From contig CM060899.1 of NCBI GenBank assembly GCA_030762935.1, forward strand, positions 64,716,501 to 64,780,500: 64,000 nt of DNA. The letters are read 5' to 3'. Source of the DNA: Hymenopus coronatus (taxonomy: Eukaryota > Arthropoda > Insecta > Mantodea > Hymenopodidae). Made by a program: the position numbers and the translations under genes. Below are positions 22,282-33,796 of the stretch, in pieces. Numbering within the stretch: position 1 is the stretch's first letter; each line of letters opens with the position of its first letter. Under the pieces are notes generated by a model. It searched no databases. It saw nothing but the letters and a program-made list of their open reading frames with translations, and was not told the origin of the DNA.

Positions 22282-24470
22282 TCAATACTTTAATGGCTTT
22301 GTTTTTGCCTTCTTATCAGCAAACACATTTTACACATTGTCATAGTCCAGTTTCTTAGTCAGAATATTTTCTACTGCTAGTAAAGCCATGTGATAAAACA
22401 CTCTTGAGACAGAGTAGCAAGCAAGAAGTTCTTAACCCTTCCAAGAACTGAAAAGGGTCCTTCAGCAGAATGGTTCATTGCTGATGTGCTCAAATACATT
22501 TGAAGAGTTATCCTGATGTTTGGATAAATATTAAAGAGATATTTCTCTCTTAGCATTTTATTTAAGACAGGCAAAGGAGGACTCCATATCCAGAACTCAA
22601 AAGGAAGCTTTTGAGATAGACACATTCTGTTCCAAAAGACTCCTCTATATCCTCTTGAGTGAACATGCTGTGGTTATTTTGCAGGCGTTATAGAATTCAT
22701 CAAGGTCCAATTTTTTCCAGCTGGATAAGAATGAGAACTTTTGAGAAAACTCTTCTGAGACACCAAGGCTCTTCTTGAGCTGTGTAAATAATTTGTGCAG
22801 TGTAATTAAAAAATTGGTCTTCAATATGCTGTCATCAGATTTGCAAACCACAATTTCATTTTCAGACTCAGAGTCTGCATCATCAAAAAATTTCTTTCTT
22901 TTCAACACACATTTTTCTTTAGTTTCACTGAGACATACTAGTTTTGTAGTCTCAAGTTTTCTCCCCCCCCCCCAACTTTTTGTTCACTTCAAAAGTGTCC
23001 ACCTCTATATCGTCTCATCTATGAAAGTTAGAAGTGAAATATAAAGTTTCACTACTGCAGATATGTCAACTTCTTCTGACTGCAGTGTTGTACTCACTAC
23101 ATTGAAATGTTGCAAAACACTCTCCACAGGTTGTCATGAATGCAATTTCTTTGAAGTTAAGCTTTTGCAATATCCCAGTAGCTTCTGATTTAATCACAGC
23201 TTTCTCCCTTTCCTCTTCAGAAATTTACTTAATAGCTTTATTGACTGCATCCCAATTAGGATTTATGCTTTTGCAGGTATCTTCTCGAGCTGACCATATT
23301 ATAATGTACACAGACTTTAAACTCAGGTTTCCATCTTCAAAATTTGACTGTAGAATTTTCCAGCATTCTGTGGATGCCAAAAAAAATTGGAAATTGCTTG
23401 GAGCAAATAAAAAAATGTTGTAGCCATTTTACAGCATGTGGCTGCACTGATCCTATCAGTTTCAGGGAATGAGTGGAGCAAGGGATGAAAAATGCCAAGG
23501 GATTGAAGGACTTGATTCGGGCTTGTAGGGCAGAGTGAGTTTCCTGCCATTATTATAACTTTGGCCATGACAGTCCTTTATATCTAATCCACTGGAGTTG
23601 AACTTAAGTACTGCATCTGTCAATTCTTTCCCAGTATGAGCAGCATCTCTCAAAAACTATATAAACTGATCTTGGGGTACACCATCTTTATTCACATACC
23701 TTATAATGAAACTTAATTGATCACAGAGTGAAACATCAGTGGTAGAATCCTTCAGCCATGCTGTGGCCAAGTGGTTTGACCACTTGCCGCTCACCTAGAT
23801 GGCCTGGGTTCAATTCCAAGTGACCGCATGTGAGATTTGTGGTGGAAAAAGTGGCGCAGGGGCAGTTTTCCTCCAGTCCCCCCCCCCATAGCATTCCACC
23901 AGTGCTCCATCTTCATTTTATGTATCACCAGTGTCATTGCCTGTGGTACCATAAGCAGTGAAAGCAGCATTAAAGGCTACAAAAAAAAAAAAAAGGTTAG
24001 AATTCACAATAATGTAAAAATGCCTTACATCAACTATCTTCTTTATGATCTCTTCTGTGACAGTCTTCCCCATAATATTTATAATTTCTTCATAATTGCT
24101 AAATGATACATTTGAGGGTTTCCATGTTTAACTATATGACCTGCTAAGAATGGATCAAATTTGGCTTTCAGCTCTAAACACATCACAAAATTATCATTCC
24201 TTAAGGAGCCAAACTGTTCTTCTCCATGAAAAGGCAATCAATCCCCTTGAAGAAAGTTTTTTCTCTACGGTTGCTACCCTCTGAAGTACATTTCTCCACT
24301 ATTTTACTTCTTTGTCTAACTATAATAAATTATTGATCAACTCCACATAGAATATTTCCCTTTTCTTTGAAACTTACAACACAATCATGATGTGCACTGT
24401 AATTTTTATGTTCGGTTACCCTTTGATTAGAATGTTTCCAATCCCACCAAACTAAGAACAACCCCCAAAC
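22282..24470 (-). pseudogene. hAT-family (ZMYM1-like) transposase pseudogene
   Basis: Reverse-strand fragments appear in the correct order for a hAT transposase with a TTF-type zinc-finger start. VWWDWKHSNQRVTEHKN and SAHHDC (about 24450-24370) resemble the TTF finger. YEEIINIMGKTVTEEIIKKI comes just before the SINE, and ELTDAVLKFNSSGLDIKDC, then HGQSYNNG (about 23630-23560), follows it. CCKMATTFFYLLQAISNFFW is at about 23430-23370. SSWKKLDLDEFYNAC (about 22730) and the C-terminal dimerisation domain (LQMYLSTSAMNHSAEGPFSV, then LGRVKNFLLATLSQE, about 22540-22400) complete it. The end is ADKKAKTKPLKY near 22290. Stops and frameshifts are frequent and a SINE splits it, so it is dead. No host-gene role is indicated. 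Confidence 0.85.
23755..23995 (+). mobile_element. SINE family 1 inserted in the hAT pseudogene
   Basis: Full-length copy from GCTGTGGCCAAGTGGTTTGA to an A-run. Flanks TAGAATCC (left) and TAGAATTC (right) look like the target-site duplication. The insertion splits the transposase at a conserved IVDST-type motif, so it came after the hAT element. Confidence 0.9.
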
Positions 24471-24489
24471 AGTTTACATGGTGCACAGT

Positions 24490-24759
24490 ACATACATATA
24501 CACACAGCATTACAATATGTAGATCCTCTTATGAGATTAGACCCTATGCCCAAACTCTAGGATGTAGATCATGTCAAGAATTACATTTATTCATACTTAT
24601 TAATACATTTATTTACAAATAATAGCTCTGACTATCAATTTGCAGAGGTGTCAGTTGTGCATAATTTTCAGTTACATGTTTTTAGAATATTCATTTTAAT
24701 TTTATTAACAATGTTACATTATTACTAGTATGTTTTGATTGAATGAAATCCTCTATATA
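24490..24759. other. Spacer, nothing recognised
   Basis: AT-rich, with no recognisable feature. Confidence 0.35.
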
Positions 24760-25110
24760 GAAGGTGTGATTAATAAGCTACCTTTTCAATTCTGACCTAA
24801 ATTTGATTTTGTTCATTTGCAATTCTGTTATAGAAGAGGGAAGTGAATTAAAGGAAATATTTCTTTGTAGTAAACCCCTTTTTGAACTGACTGCAAATTT
24901 TTGTTGGTCTATGTAAGTCCTGCCTTTGTCTGGTCTCTTGCAGTAAAGTGATCCCTGACTGGGAGAGTAAATCAAGTAATCCCATTGCACAGTATCTCCT
25001 TTCAACAATTTATTTTCAAAGAAATCATTGGAAACAAATCTTTGTTTATCAGAATATGCTCACTCAGTCTTTGCAAAATCGCAGTTCTATTCTGACTAAT
25101 TCCTTTTCGT
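24760..25110 (-). mobile_element. Possible 3' fragment of a non-LTR retrotransposon
   Basis: The reverse frame at 25008-24778 ends LLQRNISFNSLPSSITELQM, then NKIKFRSELKR. This resembles the final residues of several LINE reverse transcriptases (FxNxLP...LxxFKxxLK). Nothing upstream confirms an RT domain, so this is tentative. Confidence 0.4.
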
Positions 25111-25145
25111 ACTAAGTATTCTCATTTTTTTTTCACTGATTTCCC

Positions 25146-25695
25146 AGAGCCGTCCTGGCCAGGTGGTTAGACCGCTCGAGTCACCCTCCATAGTGTAATG
25201 GTTACCATGCTAGCTTCATATAGCCAAGGTTGCGGCTTCAAACCTGGCAGAGGATGATGGATTTTTTTCAGATGTAAAAATCCTTAGCATGGCTTCCTTC
25301 AGAAGGGAAGTAAAGCTGTTGGTCCCGTGTCATAGATTTACGGCATGTTAAAGAACCTCAATCCTGATAGACCTCTGGGCAAAATTAAGCATTCTTTCAC
25401 ATCCAGTTTAGAATGAGACGCTGAGAATGACAGTAGTTAAAGAGCGTCCTTAAATAACATACCATTTACATGTATACACCACTTGCCTCTCACCTAGTTG
25501 GCCTGGGTTCGATCCCAAGAGACTGCATGTGAGATTTGGGATGGACAAAGTGACTGGTGGATTTTCTCTAGGTTTCCAGTTTTCCCCACCATCGTATTGC
25601 ACCAGTGCTCCATTTTTATTTATGTATTATCAGTGTCATTGCCTGCAGTGCCAAATGTAGTTAAAGTGGGCATTAAACACTATAAAAAAGATTTT
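25146..25695 (+). mobile_element. SINE family 1 split by a SINE family 2
   Basis: The head GAGCCGTCCTGGCCAGGTGG, then TTAGACCGCTCG, stops at 25178. It resumes at about 25471 with CCACTTGCCTCTCACCTAG, followed by B box GGTTCGATCCC, the body and ATTAAACACTATAAAAAA. The 292 bases between are a separate SINE. Confidence 0.85.
25179..25470 (+). mobile_element. SINE family 2, full length, nested
   Basis: Reads GTCACCCTCCATAGTGTAAT, B box GGCTTCAAACC, then AAAAATCCTTAGCATGGCTT, AAATTAAGCATTCTTTCACA and AGAGCGTCCTTAAATAACAT. Lying inside a family 1 copy shows that family 2 was active after that family 1 insertion. Confidence 0.88.
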
Positions 25696-26060
25696 AAAAA
25701 ATACTGATTTCCTAAAAAAAACAAAGGATCTTCATAAGCTACAAAGTATAACGAAACTTCCTCAAGGCCTAACTCTACTTCACTGGCTGTGGAATTGTTT
25801 GTATGCTGGTTATGAATTTTAGATCACTAACATCAAGCTTTACACCACAATTGTCACTTCACTGTGAATAATTTATGGGTTTCAAGTTTTTAGGAGAGGA
25901 AGAACTTGCAGCTACAGAATCTAGTCCTTTGTTGATGAAAAATGTGTGTAACTTTGGCATTGGACCTAAACTACCTTTTCTCTCCTCCTCTTTTCTTCAA
26001 CTAATTTTCTGTAGCCTGCGCCACTCAGGCATTTCCTACCATCCATGTTGTTGTTGGGGC
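25696..26060. other. Spacer, nothing recognised
   Basis: No coding signal or repeat recognised. Confidence 0.35.
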
Positions 26061-26288
26061 TGTGCCATGGCCAAGTGGTTAGATCATTTGCATCTCATCT
26101 AGATGGTCCAGTTTTGATTCAAAGCGACCACATGTGGGATTTTTGGTGGACAAAGCAGTGCAAGGTCAGGTTTTCTCCAGGTTCTCGGTTTCCCCTGCCA
26201 TTGCATTCCACCAGTGCTCCACGTATCATCAGTGTCGTCGCCTGCAATGCCACAAGAAGTAAAAGCAGGCATTAAACACTATAAAAAA
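26061..26288 (+). mobile_element. SINE family 1, full length
   Basis: From GGCTGTGCCATGGCCAAGTG through a decayed B box (GTTTTGATTCAAAG) to ATTAAACACTATAAAAAAA. Confidence 0.85.
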
Positions 26289-26394
26289 ATGTATGTTTAC
26301 TTCATATCAGAACTTTACATCATTAATAAAACAGGGAAATTCACACAAATAATAAGTTAAGCACCAATATGGCACTACTCAAAGCCTCTGTTTC

Positions 26395-26562
26395 TACAGG
26401 CATGGGGGTGGGTTTTCTCCGGCTTCTCTAGTTTCCCTCAACATTGCATTCCACCAGTGCTCCATCTTCATTTCATGTATCACCAGTGTCATCGCCTGTG
26501 ATGCCATGATAGTAAAGCCAGGCTTTAACACTATAAAAAAAAAAAAAAAAAAAAAAAAATCT
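26395..26562 (+). mobile_element. SINE family 1, 5'-truncated, long A-tail
   Basis: Starts in the body (GGGTTTTCTCCGGCTTCTCT) and ends TTTAACACTATA followed by about 26 A. The long unbroken tail suggests a fairly recent insertion. Confidence 0.85.
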
Positions 26563-26814
26563 GTTTCTGCATTAAATGCATCCATGCCCAGGCACAAAAG
26601 AATATCGCAAACACAGTTGCCAGTTGTATGATGCACACATCTCTAACCATCTATCTGTGACTTAGCTTTTACTAATAAAACTTCATACAATTGCAACTAT
26701 TTTTTTTTCTCCCTCTTTTTGTCACATTTTTTTTTCTAAAAATTTTCCGCCCCTAAGAATTTACCACTCTGGGCCCAGGCCCATGTGATCCTTGCATAAA
26801 TACCTGGCAGGGAG

Positions 26815-26957
26815 TAAGAGAATAACAGACACTGCAAATATTTATAGTACCCATATCTAATGACTATAATTATTCAACACTTACTGGCTATTATAATAAT
26901 ATTTATATTTCCTTTCTCCACAGGTTTAGCAGCATCTAATGTAGCAGCAGTTGTGAA
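26815..26957 (+). promoter_or_regulatory. Proximal 5' flank, splice acceptor and leader of gene B
   Basis: AACAGACACTGCAAATA, TAGTACCCATATCTAATGAC and TTTCCTTTCTCCACAG match the region just before gene C exon 1 (about 56265-56371). CTTTCTCCACAG|GTTTAGC at 26923/26924 is a good splice acceptor, so a noncoding exon should lie further upstream. The 34-base leader contains an in-frame TAA, which fixes the ATG at 26958. Gene C has a TGA at the same place. Confidence 0.7.
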
Positions 26958-27401
26958 ATGGGTACCAAAATAGAGATCAAAGAAGAGGATCCTCTCTTAG
27001 AAGACATAACCTCAGAAAATGAGAGAGATTTTTTTACCCAGAATGTTACAATAAATTCAAGCTACAATACTATGTTTTTGGACAATGATTGTAACGTGGC
27101 AATCAAAACAGAAATTAAACCAGACACTTCTTTTCCAAACTTGTGTTTACAGCAAGAGAGAGAATGTTTAATTGAGCATCACATTAAGCAGATTAATATG
27201 GAAACTCTTACATGTAGCAGCAACTGTGGAATGGATACAAAAACTCAAACTGGTTCACAGAAACAGAAAGCATTTCTTCCAAATTATCCAGAAACAAATG
27301 ATATGAAATATGACAGTAATCAAGAAATGGATAACAGAACAGTAATTAAAGAAGAATCTTGGTGGCTAGAAACCAAAATTTTATCTGATTGTGATGATAA
27401 G
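26958..27401 (+). CDS. Zinc-finger gene B, N-terminal exon (148 codons)
   Basis: The exon starts at ATG 26958 and ends ...DCDDK, followed by donor GTAGGT at 27402. It stops in phase 0, which the 32-nt microexon at 31023 accepts. The peptide is acidic and low in hydrophobic core, probably disordered, and has no known folded domain that I recognise (no ZAD, BTB, SCAN or KRAB). It has four SUMO-type motifs: IKEE (Lys8), IKTE (Lys50), IKPD (Lys54) and IKEE (Lys131). The same four occur in gene C at Lys8, 50, 54 and 129. The last lies in IKEESWWLETK, with a conserved Trp-Trp. Sumoylated N-termini of this type often recruit repressors; that function is inference. The frame runs a few codons past the donor to 27428, but splicing is strongly preferred because gene C shares the junction exactly. 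Confidence 0.88.
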
Positions 27402-27900
27402 GTAGGTTTTGTAGAAATCTACAGCTAAAGTGTACCTTTTTATTATTGCTTGATAAAATATTTGAATTATGTAATAAACAATTCATAAAGGTAACATACT
27501 ATATGAATGGGTTAAATGTTTGCAATATGTGAATTTAAATAGTTGAAAGCAGTGGTGATGTTAGTTATTGAAATTCTATGACATCTGAGGGAATGGATGA
27601 AATAAAAATTTGCATTTTAGACAGTGCAGCGTCATAATTTAAATGAATTGAGTCGTCTTTTAATGCTTTTTGCTCCAACTTTGCCTTCGTTTGGGAAGTC
27701 TGGGTACTTTAACCCTATCTTCAGTTCCGGGGATGATTGGCACTACATAGAACAAGTGGTTGTGTGCAGCCTAGTGTTGTGTTACCCTCTACTCTTGTCA
27801 CTCACCCACAGCAGTAAACTCAAAATTCATAAGGGAATCTTCTTCTTTGGTGATAAAAATGTTTTCCCAAATTTGCAGTTCCAAAAGTTTCTTTACACAT
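27402..27900. other. Gene B intron 1, proximal part
   Basis: The first 160 bases align closely with gene C intron 1 (TTTATTATTGCTTGATAAAA, then CAATTCATAAAGGTAACATA). After about 27600 the sequence is not shared with C. A 131-codon forward frame at 27624-28019 crosses into the piggyBac end and is not a gene that I recognise. Confidence 0.5.
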
Positions 27901-30225
27901 TTAACCCTGCAGTGGTCACGCGGTTCATAGTTACATTAAAGGTCGCGCGGCGTCTCACAGAAGCCAATATGTTTCTGCATTCTCTATGTGTTTTTAACTC
28001 AGTCAGTTCAAATTTATGAGTGTAAACGTACTATTTTATATAAAACTAAAGAGAAGATTAAATTAGCTATACATATAATCCACCAAGGTGTTTGCTGCAT
28101 GAAACAACTTCTCATTCAATACAAGCTATGTGTGAAAATTTGTTATCGAAAAACAAATGTTTCTATTCATGTACTCTTAACATAATATACATAATGCAGT
28201 TTATACATTGAGCAGTACAATTAGCAATCAGCGCATACTTGCTGGGCATATTCTAAGCACAAAAATTTGTTACAGCTGCAGCATTTATATTTGGTATATC
28301 GGTTCTTTGAACGAACACATTCACAGCACCTCTTGTCTTTTTGTGCCTCGGTCCTCTTCTGTAGTTTGCACTGCATGTTCATCTGGAAAAAGACTTTGAA
28401 TGTCTTGTTTGAGTTTCTTGGCAATGATGAACACTGAAAACGTAAATGCAAGTAATCATCTGCTAGATTACGTGCTAAAATTTTCAAAAATTCACTGCTC
28501 CTGCTGCTAACATCAATTATTTGCATGGTATATTATTTGTGAATTTATAGCTGTAAGGTTCATCATGCTACAAAAGATTACCATACGCCATCTGTTGGTT
28601 TTTCTGGATACATTGTACGTGCTGCACAATTGATCCAGTATCAACGCCCGATTTGGTTATATTATAGAAGGTTATTATTTCCGATTTTTTCTTATCGCCA
28701 GGCGTTGCATCAATTGCATTACCACTTTGTTTTTCTTGGCTACATAGGATATTAGGGTTGCATTTTTCTGAAACCCAAAAAATGTTGTTCCTACTTCCGG
28801 TTTTTTGCTCGTATAAACTCCGGGGGAATTTCTGGTTTGTTCTTTCTCATGGTTCCAACCAGGGTAAGGTTATTCTGAAGCAAATAGTCAGCTAAATTTA
28901 AGGAGCTAAACCAATTGTCCACGGTTATATTACACCCAGTTCCTGAGATCACAGAAGTGAGACGTTCTGCTGGTTTGTTGTTAACTTCAAATGGCCCTGC
29001 AGATTATTTACCAGCATAAATTTCTAGGTTGACGGTGTAATACATCCTAGCATCCACCAAAGCAAATATTTTAAGTCCATACTTATTTGGTTTGCTAGGG
29101 ATGTACTGCCTGAAAAAACAATTGCCCCTAAAAGCTTCTAGCTTTTCATCAATAGTGCAGTACTCCCCAACTGAACAAGCATTTTTACAGTTTTCCACAA
29201 AAGATGTAAATATTTCACGTATAGGAGCTAAATTATCAGCTTTCTTTCTTTTCTAGTATCTTTGTTATCAAACCTCAAACAGTATAATAGGAACCTAAAT
29301 CAAATTTCAGGTATTATCAGACGGCATAACTCAAATCCCATTTTATTTGAAGCCCATATATCTTGGGTGTGTGTATGATTGTCTTTCCTAGACGCGCATA
29401 TATACAATATTCCTAACAGATTTTATTTCAATTATGTCTGTCTAGTGAGCATCCCTTTCCCTGGAATAATGTCCTTGAGCTTCAGAAATCTTTTTATTTA
29501 AGTACTCAACAATACTAGATAACAACTCACTGTCGAAAAAGTTATCCCAACAATCCATTGGCGTTTTCGCATTTTTCGCGGCATCTTTCACTCCCGGTAA
29601 ATGGGTGACAGTATTCTGTCGTCATGTGCGAACATTTTTTGGTGGACACACTTTTGACCATTTTGAAGATTTATTCCTTCCCAAAAAATATTCGACTTGG
29701 TTATCACTGTCACTATCATTGGAGTCCATTTCTTGCTCAGTGTCCGTATTTTCTTCTCTCAATTCCAATCCGTCTTCTTCCAAGTCCCTATAAATATGAA
29801 ACTCGTCACCAGATTCATCTTCTTCCTGCAACAGCTGGAGTACTATTTCCCGATCACGTGCATTTTCCAGGTTGTAGGTCGTCTTTGAGGTCATATTGCA
29901 GCTGAAGATTAACAAAATTGCTTACATAGCAACAGCTATTGGTATTCACATGTAAACTATGTATAAAATAAAAAATAAAATACCTTCAGTACCGTAGAAG
30001 GTCGCGTGGCGTCTGATAGACTTCAGCAACGCGGCTCCGAAAACAATCGCTTCCTTCGAACACTGAATTGAAACTAATGCGAAGTTGATGAGCAAAATAT
30101 GTTTGTATTTAGTTAATAGGAAGGTAGGTCGCACCACAAGTCAGCCAGAGTATCTGTTCAATAGCAACTTGTGAATAAAGAACACCTGGCGTCTGTGAGA
30201 CGCCACGCGACCACTGCAGGATTAA
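27901..30225 (-). mobile_element. piggyBac transposon, both ends intact, transposase decayed
   Basis: TTAA target duplications lie at 27901-27904 and 30222-30225. The inverted termini are CCCTGCAGTGGTCACGCG on the left and TCCTGCAGTGGTCGCG on the right. A subterminal sequence GGTCGCGYGGCGTCT occurs near both ends. The reverse strand encodes a piggyBac transposase in pieces. The acidic N-terminus is at 29915-29622 (RDREIVLQLLQEEDESGDEF, then YFLGRNKSSKWSKVCPPKNV). Part of the DDE core is at 29198-29004 (GEYCTIDEKLEAFRG, RQYIPSKPNKYGLKIFALVD). The Cys-rich C-terminal domain is at 28526-28221 (KRCCECVRSKNRYTKYKCCS, then CNKFLC). Stops and frameshifts make it inactive. It sits in gene B intron 1 and is absent from gene C, so it inserted after the B/C duplication or was lost from C. 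Confidence 0.92.
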
Positions 30226-31022
30226 TCAACTCTATTTCTTCCTTTATATGTTTTTCAGACCAAAACTGATGTGCTACTGCAGACTTGTACCTAATGCTTC
30301 TCAGTAGCACATCATTTTTGTAAACAAGGTCACAATTTAAACTGTGTAATTGATAATTTAATTGTTGAATTATTAAAACACTTAAGTAAACCCTTACTAT
30401 TAATGGTTTAGGAGAAAGTATTTATATTAAAGATTAAAAATCATGCAGTAAATTTTGACATACCACCAATTGATTCTGTCACCAAATTTGTTTTGATTCT
30501 GTCACCAAATTTGTTTTGATTCCAATGCCTTAATACACAATTCACATAGTAGCAGTAACCATAACAATGTAAATAAACAAAAGCAAAACTAAATTTAGCT
30601 GAGGATACAATAGATCTTTTTATTACAAAACTAATCCCATGGATTTAAAAAAGATTACTGAAGAATCATTACAAATTATTATTTGTTATATTAATAATAT
30701 ATATGAATTGATATTTGTTAGCTAAGTTTACATGAGTATGCCACATCAGATTTTCATGCATTAATATTTGTTTGACATAATCATTGATTTTTATTTACTG
30801 TTACAAAACATTCTATTTGCCATGTCTCTCTTTCGGAAAACAAACTATGTTCTGATATCAATTCTTCAATTATATAATAGAACATGAAATCTCTGTTTCT
30901 GCATGTCTGCTAATACCACAAACCAATTCACAAATAAAGAAGCTTTATAGATAATTATGTGATGCAGAAGCTAAGATTGCATAGGTGGTTGCATAAAACT
31001 TAATGTTTGCATTTTGTTACAG
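30226..31022. other. Gene B intron 1, distal part
   Basis: From about 30700 to 31022 this matches gene C 60270-60632, with the acceptor TTTTGTTACAG conserved. At 30440-30680 lies a degraded copy of the repeat found twice, inverted, at 35083-35495. It includes a two-copy 24-bp tandem (GATTCTGTCACCAAATTTGT) at about 30470-30520. Confidence 0.6.
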
Positions 31023-31054
31023 GAGGGGAACTCCGTTCCAGTAAAATCACCAAG
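31023..31054 (+). CDS. Zinc-finger gene B, 32-nt microexon
   Basis: TTTGTTACAG|...|GTAAGA encloses EGNSVPVKSP plus AG. It enters in phase 0 and exits in phase 2. Joined to 27401 and 40948, it keeps one frame across all three exons (444 + 32 + 1252 = 1728 bases, 575 residues plus stop). The sequence VKSPR at the exon 2/3 junction is identical in genes A and B. Confidence 0.9.
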
Positions 31055-31369
31055 GTAAGACTTAACTCTTGGCTAATGTTTCAATAATAAGTCTTCTGAT
31101 TCATTTTTTATATTTTCCTTTACTGGTAGCTCTGTCTCTATCCTAATATAAGAAATGAAAAACAAAATATATATACATATATACGATATATGCAAGATTG
31201 CAAGATGAAGCTCATTTTTCAGAACTTAATTTTGGAATTTAGCATAGCATCTACTTAAGATATATTAAAAGACATAGGTATATAAATAGAAAAGTTTTTA
31301 AATTCAATTTAAAGGTTTGCCATATATTTTGAGCAAACTAACGACCACTTCAGCTGACTAAGTATCGTA

Positions 31370-32870
31370 TTTATTTATTTTTGTACATAATTTGAATTTG
31401 CACAGAAAGTCACATTTTGATCGGTTGCCAAAGACGGAAGCATGGAAATGTTCCTGTGTAACAGCAGCGGTTGCAGTAGCGGTATTGTAATTGTAAGGAC
31501 AATAAAGATGGATATGATTTTGCATTTACACAACATATTTAATATAATACATTGTAAACTTTTTAGAGAAATTCACATTGTGAGCAGGAGAAACAGAGAA
31601 AGGAGAACACAAAATGTTTGTGTTTAGTGCTAATGGCAGCAACTTAGCTGTAATAAGGATTATGGGTACAATTTTCAATTAAGACAACACTTCATATAAT
31701 ATGTATTTTCCTAATTTTAATTTGTATCCAAGTTCAAGTTTTGGGTGAAGAGATGGAGAGGGAGTACCTATGCAAATTTTGAAGCATGTGTGATGGTACA
31801 GCGTGATGGTGGCAGGAGCATAGCTGTAATGACAATTATTTATGGATATCGTTTTCTGTTTACACAAACATACTTAACACATTGAAGCCCAGGCGTTTCG
31901 GTAGTTGAAGTGCCAAAAAACCCGGGTTTTTATGCCTATTTTGAGTTATTATTTACAGTGCATCAAATCTTCTGAAAAGTATTGGAACAATCTAATAGCA
32001 TGGTAATCAAGGATCTCTCAACAAGTAAGAAAATAGTCATAACTTCCGTATTAATATTTTATTTTAAATTTAAAACAAGTATCAAATATGAGTTTGAAAA
32101 AAAACTGCATAGAGCTGCTTATACTCCATTTATTCAAAGTTTGAAAAATTCTCCCTCTGTATCAGAATTTTCCACAGCTTTATTTGTATCCTGAATTTCA
32201 GCTTCAGTTCACAGAAATCGAGGAAAATGCAGCATTTTAACATTTAAGAGCACAAACGTAACAAACAGATCTTCAAAATGGCGTAACTACCCGAGAGCAG
32301 CCAATATTACTAAATCTCCTAAAATGCCTAATAGTTGACTAAAGCAAGGACAGATGGCAATATCAGACCACTAAACATTAACTGATGTATGTTTTTGCCG
32401 CATAGCCCAAGACCAAGTTATGGCCATGGAATTGGTTTAAAAGTGTTAGAAATGCCTGCCCGAGCTATACTCGGGCTTGGGCTCCAACGTATTAATATAA
32501 CATATTGTAAACGTTCTTGCAGAAATTCACATTGTGAGAGGGAGAAATAGAGAAAAGAGAACACAAAATGTTTCTGTTTAGTGCTAATGGCAGCAACTTA
32601 GCTTAACGAGGATTATGGATACAGTTTTCAATTAAGACAACACTTCATATAATATTCATATAATATATCATAAAGCGTTTTACTAATTTTAATTTTCACC
32701 CAAATTCAAGTTTTGGGTGAAGAGATGGAGAGGGGAGTACCTACGCAGATTTAGAAACATGTGTGATGGTACAGTGTGATAGTGACGGGAGCATAGTTAT
32801 AATGACGATTATTTATGGATACCATTTTCTGTTAAGACAAACTTAATTAATATAAGATATTGTAAAATGT
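31370..32870 (+). repeat. Satellite-like tandem array with a roughly 340-bp higher-order unit
   Basis: Related monomers of about 155 and 185-200 bp alternate. Each carries forms of TAATGGCAGCAACTTAGCTG, then GGATTATGGGTACA, and ends near TTTAATATAATACATTGTAA. The 31530-31877 dimer and the 32492-32850 dimer match closely (GGAGAACACAAAATGTTT; TTTTGGGTGAAGAGATGGAG). The array is broken in the middle by the 614-bp element at 31878-32491. Gene C lacks it. Confidence 0.8.
31874..32495. mobile_element. Nonautonomous TTAA (piggyBac-type) element in the satellite
   Basis: TTAA occurs at both edges (31874-31877 and 32492-32495). The inverted ends are CACATTGAAGCCCAGGC and TACGTTGGAGCCCAAGC. There is no coding capacity. 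Removing it restores a satellite junction (ATACTTAATATAACATATTG) that matches the uninterrupted one near 31535. Confidence 0.82.
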
Positions 32871-33796
32871 TTTACCTAGTTTGAATTTGTGGATGAATTT
32901 ATATTGCAGTGTATGTGCGACCCGAGCTAATCTTTCTCTTTTTGCTTGACTGTTGACTTCCAATACATTACATGCAACCTCCGATGTAAAAGGAAGACCT
33001 CTAATTTTATTTTAGTCTCAGAGAGTAATCTTTTCTCCAATGAGACTGCTCATAGACTCCCTAATAGCTAATTTTTGATGCAAAATGAAACGCTCAAAAT
33101 CTGCTGCATACATCATGACCTTGGCGGTAATCATTACCATTTCCTCCAGGCTTAGCCATTGCCGTACCCGCGAAGTTTGAAATTAACTTTTTCCTTCATA
33201 GATTAGGATAACATACATCGCAAATTCAAGACTAACTCCCGTTCTGAACATTAATATTTTGGAAAAAAACATTGTCTTTTATTCGGATACATATGGTACA
33301 CGTTCTTAAGCAGGATAATAACAAAAAGTGTCCAATAATGGAATTGAGCTACAAAATGCTTCCTATTTTCAATTTATAAATTACTAAAGACTAATAGATA
33401 TTATATTGCCTTCATTATGAACGCAATGAAGTAGAAAATTGTTATTAAACTTCACAGAGTCTATAAATGACCATGATATATCTCTTAACCAAATGGAAGG
33501 CAAAGCATAAGAAGTTGTATATAATGGTATAAATTCTGTATTATACTTATTCCTATAATTACAATTTATCAACTAATGCAAATGTGTGTGTACTGAATCA
33601 GTGGCAAATACCTGTGTATAATATTTAGTCGAATTGTATAATCGTAAACAAGTTTCTGGATATCAAAACCTAATGATCATTAGCTTTGTTATATTTAAAT
33701 TACAGTTAAATTCTGACCAATTGACCAATTGTCTGACTTATATTCATTTTACCATGATATTAAAGTAATAAAGAAAATTTACTGTGTGTGTATTTA
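32871..33796. other. Gene B intron 2, partly shared with gene C
   Basis: 33300-33790 aligns with gene C 61480-62090 (GTCCAATAATGGAATTGAGC; AATTACAATTTATCAACTAA; AATAAAGAAAATTTA). The part before that is not shared. No coding signal. Confidence 0.5.

Noticed and set aside
27402..27428. Exon 1 of gene B running on to a stop at 27428 as a short free-standing protein
   Set aside because: The donor GTAGGT is shared exactly with gene C, and the phases fit the microexon and finger exon. Read-through codons differ between B and C.
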